DNA of 12,572 bases from CAZFQD01 sp964520885 (GTDB lineage Bacteria > Bacillota > Clostridia > Oscillospirales > SIG519). Shown here in pieces: positions 1 to 6,845 of this stretch. Positions within the stretch are counted from its first letter, which is position 1. Each line of letters starts with the position of its first letter. Below the pieces are notes generated by a model that was not told the origin of the DNA, made no database searches, and saw only the letters and a program-made list of their open reading frames with translations. Location of the stretch: NCBI GenBank assembly GCA_964520885.1, contig CAZFQD010000061.1, positions 1-12,572 of the forward strand, written 5' to 3'. The position numbers and the translations under genes were made by a program.

Positions 1-15
1 TGTGCATTGTTACAG

Positions 16-44
16 CCCCCTTAAAGAAAATACAAGGGGGGTGA
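16..44 (+). promoter_or_regulatory. Hairpin that covers the ribosome binding site of the first gene
   Basis: A perfect 7-bp inverted repeat, CCCCCTT at 16-22 and AAGGGGG at 34-40, encloses an 11-base A-rich loop. The 3' arm lies within the Shine-Dalgarno sequence (AAGGGGGGTGA, 34-44), which sits just before the ATG at 49. If it forms in the mRNA, the stem would hide most of the G-rich site and could limit translation of the binding protein. No T-run follows, so it does not look like an intrinsic terminator. The fold is visible in the sequence. A regulatory role is inferred. Confidence 0.5.
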
Positions 45-48
45 AGAA

Positions 49-2820
49 ATGATCAGAAAAAGGAATAGAGTTATATCAGCAATTACAGCATTTATATTAG
101 CGGTTACTTTTATAAACGTAAACTTTTCGAGTTTTAAAGTCTACGCTGAACAAAATAACACAAATCAAATCAAAGGGATATTTATATCAGGTGAAAAATC
201 AGAATTTGTAAAAGAAAAATATGGATATACAGATTTAACAGAAATAAAAGAAGATAATGCATTTGCACAGTGGCAATTTAATGTTGAACAAGACGGTAAT
301 TATAACCTTAACTTTGAATACTATACCCTTAATGGTAAGGGTTTTGATATTGAATATATAATTTTGCTTGATAATGAAAACACTGATGAAAATACCCAAA
401 CATATATCTTAAAAAGACAATGGAAAGATGCTAATATTATTAAGCAGGATAATAAAGGTAATGATATCAGACCGGACACGCAAGAAGTTTTTGGATGGCA
501 AAAAGCTGAAAACTTTAACTCTGACGGAACAGATCAAAATCAAAAGACTTTTTCATTGAAAGCAGGAACACACAAAATTAAATTAGTTTCAGTACAAGGT
601 GCGTTTGCGGTTGCAAATATATTTTTGAATAGTGTTGAAAAATTAGATACATATCAAGAATATCTTAATAAATATAAGGGTAAAGAAACAAAGGGTGAAA
701 AAAGAAAAATTCAAGCAGAAAATTATTTTAAAAAATCAGATGAAAGCATAGTAAGTAATACAGATAATACAAACCCATCAGTTGAACCAAATGACCCTGT
801 TAAATTAAGGCTCAATACATTAGGTGGCTATAACTGGAGATATTCCGGTCAATGGATATCGTGGGAAATTGAAGCTCCAAAAGATGGACTTTATAATATA
901 TCATTTAAAGCAAGACAAAACACAGTAACAGATATGAATTCGACAAGAACGCTTTATATTGATGAAGGAATTCCATTTTTAGAAGCGAAAAATTTGAAAT
1001 TCCCATATGCTAATAATTGGTATACATATATAGCGGGAGGTAAAGAAAACCCATATCTTTTTTATTTGACAAAAGGAACGCACGAATTAAAGCTTAAAGT
1101 GGTTTTGGGAGATGTCAGCCAAACAGTTAAGAATTGTACAAAAATAGCTGATGATATAGGATTAATTTACAGAAAGCTTATTATGGTTATGGGAACAACT
1201 CCCGATATAAACAGAGAATATTTTTTGGATGTTGAAATTCCAGATTTAATACCTAACTTGCAAAAAATAAGTAAAGCACTAAAAGAAGAAGCAAAAGCAA
1301 TAGAAAATTATTCTAACAATAAAAAATCAGGAGCAAGTCAGCTTTATCAAATTGCTGTAAATATGGATATGCTCGTTAAAAAGCCATACACAATATCAAA
1401 CAATATGGAAAAAATAAGAAGTGATGCAAGTTCATTAACTTCATGGCTATTAAAACTAAAAGAGCAACCATTAGAATTTGATTATATTGAATTGATTTCT
1501 CCGGACAAAGAACCAGATAAAGCAAATGGAACCTTAATAAAAGAATTTTTATTTGGACTTGAAGCATTTATTGCAACTTTTTTTGATAGTTATAACAATA
1601 TAAAGGGTTCTGATAAAGATGAAACAGTAAAAGTGTGGATGTCATCAGGACGTGACCAAGCAGAAGTTCTTGAAAAAATAATATCAAGCAGTTATGATAA
1701 AGCAGATAAAATAAAATTAGAAGTAGTACCCAACTCATCTATAATACAAGCGACATTAGCAAATAAAGGACCTGATGCAGTTTTATATGCTCCAAAAAAT
1801 ATGCCTGTTGATTTTGCTTTAAGAGGGGCAGCGGTAAATTTAGAAAAATTTAATGGTTTTGATGAAATTAAAAAGCAATTTTATGATTCAGCATTTATAC
1901 CTTATAGATTTAACAATGGAACCTATGCACTTCCAGAAACGCAGACGTTTATGATGTTTTTTTATAGAACTGATATATTTAAAGATTTAAAAATTAATCA
2001 GCCAAACACAATTAGTGAATTTTACAATGTTATAAAAGTAGTACAGAAAAACAATATGGATGTCGGTATTCCGTCGGAATTTAATATGGCAGGAGCAACA
2101 GGGGTAAATGAACAGATATTTCAGATGTTCCTTTTCCAAAATGGGCTTAGTTATTTTGATGAACAACAAAAAAATACAATGTTTGCTTCATCTGAAGTAT
2201 TAAATTCATTTATTGAATGGACCGAATTGTTCACAAAATATTCAACGCCTCTATATTATGATTTTTATAACAGATTTAGGACAGGGGAAGTTCCTTGTGG
2301 GTATGCTGATTATACGATGTATGGAATGTTAAAAATGGCAGCTCCTGAAATCAACAACAAATGGCAAATGATACCTGTCCCTGGTACAATAGAAAAAGAC
2401 GGGAAAATGAACAGGTCAATCGGAGCATCAGGAACAGCTGCAATTGTATTAACATCTTCCAAAAAACAAGAAGCAGCATTTGACTTTATAAAATGGTGGG
2501 TAAGCGAAAAAACTCAGGGAGAATATGGATTAAGATTAGAAGGCCTTTTAGGTCCGTCAGCAAGATATCCAACAGCAAATAAACTTGCATTTTTGAAAAT
2601 ACCATGGACAAATAAAGAAACAAAGATATTAGAAGAACAATGGCAATATGTTTCTGATATAGTACAAGTACCAGGAAGTTATTATATTTCAAGATGTCTT
2701 GCCAATGCATTTAGAAAAGTAGTATATTACAACGCAAACGAAAGAGAAACATTATTTGATTATAATAATCAAATAAATGAGGAAATGAAAAGAAAAAGAG
2801 AAGAATTTAATTTAAACTAA
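49..2820 (+). CDS. Large secreted solute-binding protein with two N-terminal carbohydrate-binding-like domains
   Basis: This is a 923-residue extracellular binding protein for an ABC importer, probably for an oligosaccharide. Residues 1-33 form a Sec signal peptide: basic MIRKRNR, a hydrophobic core, and a likely cut after V-Y-A33. There is no lipobox cysteine. Residues about 42-195 and 219-378 are two beta-sandwich-like domains; the second opens with an IQAENY element as in CBM6/35-like modules and ends in IADDIGLIY. A helical linker (about 385-520) follows. Residues about 526-915 match family 1 sugar-binding proteins: a VKVWMSSGRDQAEVLEKII start, the GPDAVLY strand, YALPETQTFMMFFYRTDIF, a C-terminal region with AAFDFIKWWVSEKTQGEYG, and a charged helical tail. 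Ordinary sugar-binding proteins have about 400-450 residues, so the N-terminal half is an addition. Two permease genes follow 27 bases downstream, typical of an import operon. The start is fixed by the GGGGGGTGA site a few bases upstream. The ligand cannot be read from the sequence. Confidence 0.88.
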   Translation: MIRKRNRVISAITAFILAVTFINVNFSSFKVYAEQNNTNQIKGIFISGEKSEFVKEKYGYTDLTEIKEDNAFAQWQFNVEQDGNYNLNFEYYTLNGKGFDIEYIILLDNENTDENTQTYILKRQWKDANIIKQDNKGNDIRPDTQEVFGWQKAENFNSDGTDQNQKTFSLKAGTHKIKLVSVQGAFAVANIFLNSVEKLDTYQEYLNKYKGKETKGEKRKIQAENYFKKSDESIVSNTDNTNPSVEPNDPVKLRLNTLGGYNWRYSGQWISWEIEAPKDGLYNISFKARQNTVTDMNSTRTLYIDEGIPFLEAKNLKFPYANNWYTYIAGGKENPYLFYLTKGTHELKLKVVLGDVSQTVKNCTKIADDIGLIYRKLIMVMGTTPDINREYFLDVEIPDLIPNLQKISKALKEEAKAIENYSNNKKSGASQLYQIAVNMDMLVKKPYTISNNMEKIRSDASSLTSWLLKLKEQPLEFDYIELISPDKEPDKANGTLIKEFLFGLEAFIATFFDSYNNIKGSDKDETVKVWMSSGRDQAEVLEKIISSSYDKADKIKLEVVPNSSIIQATLANKGPDAVLYAPKNMPVDFALRGAAVNLEKFNGFDEIKKQFYDSAFIPYRFNNGTYALPETQTFMMFFYRTDIFKDLKINQPNTISEFYNVIKVVQKNNMDVGIPSEFNMAGATGVNEQIFQMFLFQNGLSYFDEQQKNTMFASSEVLNSFIEWTELFTKYSTPLYYDFYNRFRTGEVPCGYADYTMYGMLKMAAPEINNKWQMIPVPGTIEKDGKMNRSIGASGTAAIVLTSSKKQEAAFDFIKWWVSEKTQGEYGLRLEGLLGPSARYPTANKLAFLKIPWTNKETKILEEQWQYVSDIVQVPGSYYISRCLANAFRKVVYYNANERETLFDYNNQINEEMKRKREEFNLN

Positions 2821-2847
2821 AATCACGATGAAAGGATAATTGATATA

Positions 2848-3759
2848 ATGCAACAAAATAAAAAAATCAAAAAAATAAAATCATTAAAAGAAAATTTAGT
2901 TACCTATTCAATGTTATTTCCATTTACGGTTTTTTTTGTTGTGTTTTTATTAATTCCGATTATATCAGCAATTGTTATAAGCTTTACAAACTTCAACATG
3001 CTCCAATTACCCAAACTCATTGGTATAGATAACTACATTCGATTGATTTTCTCTGATGATATTTTTATAAAAGCACTTAAAAATACATTGGTATTTGCAC
3101 TTTTAACGGGACCTGCCGGATATCTTTTAAGCTTTGCGCTTGCATGGATTATAAATGAATTTAGCAGAAGAATAAGAGCAGTTATGACACTTATATTTTA
3201 TGCACCTGCATTAGCGGGAAACATATTTTTTATTTGGATATACCTATTTAGTGGTGATTCCTTTGGCTTTGTAAACAGTAATTTAATGAAACTTGGAATA
3301 ATTAGTGAGCCAATTATTTGGTTATCGGATGTTAGATATAACTTATGGGTTTGTGTAATTGTTGTTTTATGGATGTCTATGGGTGTTGGATTTCTTTCGT
3401 TTATTGCAGGTTTCCAATCCCAAAACAATGAACTTTATGAAGCAGGAGCGATTGATGGAATAAAGAACCGGTTTCAGGAATTATGGTATATAACCTTACC
3501 ACAAATGGGACCGATGTTGATGTTTGGAGCGGTTATGACGATAGCGGGTTCGTTTGCCGTAGGTTATCAGACGGCACAATTAACAGGGTTCCCCAGCACA
3601 GATTATTCAACACATACACTATTGTTACACATGATAGATTATGGCTCAATGAGATATGAAATGGGATATGCTTCTGCAATAGCGGTGAGTCTATTCTTCT
3701 TAATGGTTCTAGCATGGAAATATATTGAAAAGATATTAAGAATATTCTCAGATGAATAA
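2848..3759 (+). CDS. Sugar ABC transporter permease, MalF/UgpA-like (first pair)
   Basis: This is a 303-residue inner-membrane subunit of a carbohydrate importer. Six hydrophobic segments are visible at about 22-44, 75-100, 112-133, 163-188, 222-242 and 275-297. The cytoplasmic coupling loop that contacts the ATPase is clear at about 197-221: YEAGAIDGIKNRFQELWYIT, followed by LPQM. This is a good match to the EAA---G signature of family binding-protein-dependent permeases. A positively charged N-terminus (QQNKKIKKIKSLKEN) precedes the first helix. The length is normal for the MalF-like sugar type without the large periplasmic P2 domain of E. coli MalF. The ATG start has AAAGGA at 2831-2836, a rather long 11-base spacing. 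It lies between the large binding protein and its MalG-like partner and should form a heterodimer with the latter. No ATPase gene is present nearby. Confidence 0.92.
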   Translation: MQQNKKIKKIKSLKENLVTYSMLFPFTVFFVVFLLIPIISAIVISFTNFNMLQLPKLIGIDNYIRLIFSDDIFIKALKNTLVFALLTGPAGYLLSFALAWIINEFSRRIRAVMTLIFYAPALAGNIFFIWIYLFSGDSFGFVNSNLMKLGIISEPIIWLSDVRYNLWVCVIVVLWMSMGVGFLSFIAGFQSQNNELYEAGAIDGIKNRFQELWYITLPQMGPMLMFGAVMTIAGSFAVGYQTAQLTGFPSTDYSTHTLLLHMIDYGSMRYEMGYASAIAVSLFFLMVLAWKYIEKILRIFSDE

Positions 3760-3783
3760 AACGAGGTTTTTAAAAATAATTTT

Positions 3784-3798
3784 GGAGGTATTATTTTG
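3784..3798 (+). promoter_or_regulatory. Strong ribosome binding site that sets a TTG start
   Basis: GGAGG at 3784-3788 stands 7 bases before TTG at 3796-3798. No in-frame ATG occurs before residue 37, which is already inside the first membrane helix. The TTG start is therefore well supported. Confidence 0.8.
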
Positions 3799-4689
3799 AA
3801 TAGCAAAACAGTCAGACAATCAAAATTTAATATAAAAAGCCTCAAAAAGAAAGTAAATCGTTCTATTGCTGGGAATGTGGTTTTATTTGGAATAATCGCA
3901 TTAATGAGCGTTTTTATGATACTTCCAATGGTTTATATCGTAGTAAACGCATTTAAACCGATAGAAGAACTGTTCTTATTTCCACCAAGATTTTTTGTTA
4001 AAAATCCGACATTCAATAATATAACATCACTATTTATAGCATCACAAACAACCGTAGTACCTATGACAAGATATATATTCAATAGTGCATTTGTCGCAGT
4101 TGTGGGAACAACGATATACATATTCATCTCGTCATTGGCGGCCTATCCATTAGCAAAACATGAATTTTTCGCTAAAAAAGTATATTTAAAGGTAATAGTT
4201 CTTGCAATTTTGTTTAGACCAGAGGTTTTAGCAATTCCACAATATTTGATAATTTCAAAAATGGGCTTAGTTGATACATTTGGAGCATTGATATTTCCCG
4301 CACTTAGCGGAACGCTTGGAGTTTTTATGCTAAGTCAGTTTATGTCAACAATACCAACAGCACTGCTTGAAGCTGCGAAAATTGATGGAGCAGGAGAATA
4401 TACAATATTCTTTAAAATAGTAATGGCACAGATAAAACCAGCATGGTTAACACTTATAATATTCAGTTTCCAGGCGTTCTGGAACACATCAGCATCAGGT
4501 GTATCTTACATATATACAGAAAAGATGAAAATGCTCCCTACAGTACTTGACCAAATCATAGCAGGTGGATTAGCAAGAACAGGAGTCGGAGCGGCAGTAG
4601 CACTTATAATGCTCATCCCTCCAATATTAATATATTTAGTTTGTCAAGGCTCGGTAATGGAAACGATGTCACATTCAGGAATAAAATAA
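3796..4689 (+). CDS. Carbohydrate ABC transporter permease, MalG-like (first pair)
   Basis: This is a 297-residue inner-membrane permease that pairs with the MalF-like protein just upstream. Hydrophobic segments lie at about 27-50, 95-118, 130-150, 165-182, 217-235 and 262-284. The coupling loop is at about 190-212: LLEAAKIDGAGEYTIFFKIV, then MAQIKP, the usual EAA-x3-G arrangement. Family marks include NAFKP after helix 1, the FRPEVLAIPQY segment, and the VDTFGALIFPAL stretch. Translation begins at a TTG codon with a strong GGAGG site 7 bases upstream; there is no ATG alternative before the first helix. The gap from the previous gene is 36 bases and holds no terminator. The C-terminus is slightly unusual: many MalG-like proteins end in a QRYFVxGlTxGavKG-like motif, while this one ends CQGSVMETMSHSGIK, still a recognisable variant. 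Confidence 0.92.
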   Translation: MNSKTVRQSKFNIKSLKKKVNRSIAGNVVLFGIIALMSVFMILPMVYIVVNAFKPIEELFLFPPRFFVKNPTFNNITSLFIASQTTVVPMTRYIFNSAFVAVVGTTIYIFISSLAAYPLAKHEFFAKKVYLKVIVLAILFRPEVLAIPQYLIISKMGLVDTFGALIFPALSGTLGVFMLSQFMSTIPTALLEAAKIDGAGEYTIFFKIVMAQIKPAWLTLIIFSFQAFWNTSASGVSYIYTEKMKMLPTVLDQIIAGGLARTGVGAAVALIMLIPPILIYLVCQGSVMETMSHSGIK

Positions 4690-4697
4690 TTAAAAAA

Positions 4698-4715
4698 GGA
4701 GACTATTTGCAGATG
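4698..4715 (+). promoter_or_regulatory. Ribosome binding site with two candidate starts (TTG 4707, ATG 4713)
   Basis: AAAAAAGGAGA ends at 4702, with GGAG at 4698-4701. TTG at 4707 is 5 bases away and ATG at 4713 is 11 bases away. Both are in frame and the product differs by only two residues (L/M-Q). The open frame extends upstream to 4641, but that part overlaps the preceding permease and has no ribosome binding site. Confidence 0.55.
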
Positions 4716-6215
4716 AAGAAAATTATTATTTACATTTTTATAACTACAATAATTGTTTGCAGTATGTCTTTTAGTGTAATAGCAAAGGATATTCCATACC
4801 AAGGATATACCTATAATGAATCTGGAGAAGCAATATTATCACCAAACGGATATTTGCCGGAAGATGTTTATACTGGGCTTTCAATAGGAACAGGAAAATT
4901 TTCAAATCCAGAGGATTTATTTATTGATAAAGTGAACAAAAAGATTTACATATGCGATACAGGCAATAACAGAATAGTTATAACGGATTTAACCTTTAAT
5001 TTAATAAAAGAAATCAAAGAATTTGTTTCACTCACAGGAGAGATAGAAAGCCTTTCAAGCCCAAGCGGGATATTTGTTAAATCAAATAATGAAATATATA
5101 TATCCGATACAGAAAACGGGAGAGTAATTGTTTGCGATTCTAATGGGAAAATAATTAAAAATATAGGGAAACCAGATACGGCAATCTTAAAAAATTATGA
5201 ATATTTTCCTAAGAAGGTTTGTGTAGATTCACAAGGGATAATTTATATCCAAGCAAAAAACATCTTTCAGGGGATAATAATGTTAAATTCTACAGGAAAA
5301 TTCACATCGTTTTTTGGAGTAAACACTATTGAACTCACACCACAGCTTTTAATGCAAATGGTATGGAGAAGATTTATGACATATGAACAGAGAAAGGGCG
5401 ACCTTAATTATGTTCCTATGGAATATTCAAATATATTTATAGATCCACAAGATTTTATATATGCAACAGTTCCACACACACAGAACTCAGTTGATGAAAT
5501 AAAGAAACTAAATTTTAAAGGTGTTAATGTATTAAGGGTAGATCCATTTGCAAATTCAGCAATACCTAAAAACAATTATGGAGATTATCCAATTTATTAT
5601 CTTGCTTCACTTCAAAAAGAAGATACGACATTTGTTGATGTTTGTGTTGATGAAAATAATTTTATTTATGCACTTGATAATACAAGAGGAAGAGTTTTTG
5701 TATATGACCAAGAAAGCAACTTTCTTTTTGCATTTGGAGGAATAGGGCAACAAAAAGGATTGTTTTCAATGCCATCAGCAGTTGGTGCAATAGATGGTAA
5801 GGTAATAGTGCTTGATAGTAAAACTGGAAGTATAACAACATTTATACCAACTCAATTTGGAGTTAAAGTTAAAGAGGCGATTTTATTATATAATCAAGGT
5901 GAATATATAAAAGCACAACAACCATGGCAACAGGTATTAAAGCAAAATGTCAATTATAATTTAGCCTATGTAGGTTTAGGCAAGGCTTCTATGAGAATAA
6001 AAGAATATCAAAAAGCAATGGGATATTTCAAGTTGGGCTATGATAAAAAAGGTTATTCTGATGCAAGTTCTGCATATTATCTCGAAATAATTAAAAATAA
6101 TATAGCAGTTACAATTATTCTTTTATTAGTAGTTCTATTTTCACCATTTATTATAAGCATAATAAAAAAGAAGATAAAGAAGAAAAACATAAAAACTTTT
6201 GGGGAGAATTTATAA
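4713..6215 (+). CDS. Exported NHL beta-propeller protein with TPR-like helices and C-terminal membrane anchor
   Basis: This protein has 500 residues from the ATG. A signal peptide covers about 1-24 (MKKIIIYIFI start, likely cut after V-I-A24). NHL-type repeats follow: FSNPEDLFIDKVNKKIYICD then TGNNRIVI at about 63-90, SSPSGIFVKSNNEIYISDTE then NGRVIVCD at 115-142, and further copies near 163-190, 237-252, 305-332 and 352-378, about six blades in all. A helical insertion at about 205-235 (LTPQLLMQMVWRRFMTYEQR) interrupts the propeller. TPR-like helical hairpins occupy about 385-450 (EAILLYNQGEYIKAQQPWQQ; LAYVGLGKASMRIKEYQKAM). A single membrane helix (about 464-484) is followed by a lysine-rich tail (KKKIKKKNIK), so the propeller should face outside with the tail in the cytoplasm. 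NHL propellers usually bind proteins or ligands rather than catalyse. Its position between transporter genes suggests an accessory role at the importer, but this is inference. The upstream TTG at 4707 is a possible alternative start. Confidence 0.85.
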   Translation: MKKIIIYIFITTIIVCSMSFSVIAKDIPYQGYTYNESGEAILSPNGYLPEDVYTGLSIGTGKFSNPEDLFIDKVNKKIYICDTGNNRIVITDLTFNLIKEIKEFVSLTGEIESLSSPSGIFVKSNNEIYISDTENGRVIVCDSNGKIIKNIGKPDTAILKNYEYFPKKVCVDSQGIIYIQAKNIFQGIIMLNSTGKFTSFFGVNTIELTPQLLMQMVWRRFMTYEQRKGDLNYVPMEYSNIFIDPQDFIYATVPHTQNSVDEIKKLNFKGVNVLRVDPFANSAIPKNNYGDYPIYYLASLQKEDTTFVDVCVDENNFIYALDNTRGRVFVYDQESNFLFAFGGIGQQKGLFSMPSAVGAIDGKVIVLDSKTGSITTFIPTQFGVKVKEAILLYNQGEYIKAQQPWQQVLKQNVNYNLAYVGLGKASMRIKEYQKAMGYFKLGYDKKGYSDASSAYYLEIIKNNIAVTIILLLVVLFSPFIISIIKKKIKKKNIKTFGENL

Positions 6216-6832
6216 TGGAAAGAAGAAAATATTTATTTCCAATATATAACATTTTCCATCCCATTGACTCAGTGGATGAAATGAAATGGTATGGCAAAGG
6301 CTCATACATATCTTCATTAGTTTGTGTATTTTTATTTTTCATTTCAAACATTATAGTCAAAGTAGGAAGTGGATTTGCTTACAGTACAGCAAGTGGGACA
6401 TATGGAGTTTTTGAAATCTTCATTATAACTTTTGGAGTATTTTTATTAGGAGTAATTTCTAACATATTGTTATGTACTCTTATGGATGGAGAAGGAAAAA
6501 CAAAAGAAATTTGTTGTTTAATATCATATAGCTTAATTATATTAACAGCATCAAACATAGTGCATACAATATTGACAAACGTATTACAGCTTGAGCTTAT
6601 AATATTCATTCAAATAATTGATGTAATATTCTATATATGGTTCTTCGCCTGCTTATTTTTAGGATTAAAAACAGCACACAACTTCACCTTTTTTAAAACG
6701 GTGCAAAATATTGTATTTACAATTATAGCAATGATTTTAGTATCATTTTTAATCTTATTGTTATTTAGTCTTTTTCAGCAGGTAGCATCATTTGTATATG
6801 TTGTCTATTGTGAATTAGTATTTAGAATGTAA
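6215..6832 (+). CDS. Yip1-family integral membrane protein
   Basis: This is a 205-residue protein with a cytoplasmic N-terminal segment (about 1-30, containing FHPIDSVDEMKW, the short proline/aspartate stretch that precedes the helices in Yip1-like proteins). Five hydrophobic segments follow at about 31-50, 66-89, 99-122, 128-150 and 163-186. No enzymatic motif is present. The family assignment rests on size, the five-helix pattern and the N-terminal motif, not on a catalytic signature, so it is less firm than for the permeases. The ATG overlaps the stop codon of the NHL gene by one base (TAATG), with GGGGAGA at 6201-6207 as ribosome binding site. This implies translational coupling and probably joint function with the NHL protein. 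The bacterial Yip1 family has no established role in sugar uptake. It may be a membrane partner for the NHL-TPR protein or for the permeases. Confidence 0.72.
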   Translation: MERRKYLFPIYNIFHPIDSVDEMKWYGKGSYISSLVCVFLFFISNIIVKVGSGFAYSTASGTYGVFEIFIITFGVFLLGVISNILLCTLMDGEGKTKEICCLISYSLIILTASNIVHTILTNVLQLELIIFIQIIDVIFYIWFFACLFLGLKTAHNFTFFKTVQNIVFTIIAMILVSFLILLLFSLFQQVASFVYVVYCELVFRM

Positions 6833-6845
6833 GGTGAGTGGGATG
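6831..6845 (+). promoter_or_regulatory. Ribosome binding site that favours ATG 6843 over GTG 6834
   Basis: AAGGTG at 6831-6836 lies 6 bases before ATG 6843. The in-frame GTG at 6834 is part of this site and has no binding site of its own. The ATG start also gives a cleaner signal peptide (MKKYTRR). Confidence 0.75.

Noticed and set aside
3760..3795. Short palindrome TTTTTAAAAA in the gap between the first two permeases, considered as a terminator or operator
   Set aside because: It has no G-C stem and is expected by chance at this base composition. A strong ribosome binding site follows at once.
4641..4712. Upstream extension of the NHL gene from TTG 4641
   Set aside because: It overlaps the end of the MalG-like permease, lacks a ribosome binding site, and would put about 24 polar residues ahead of a clear signal peptide.
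6572..6603. TTGACA (6572-6577) and TATAAT (6598-6603), both perfect promoter boxes inside the Yip1 gene, upstream of the DUF5696 gene
   Set aside because: The spacer is 20 bases, too long for a standard sigma-A promoter, and such hexamers arise by chance in AT-rich coding sequence. Start mapping would be needed to revive it.
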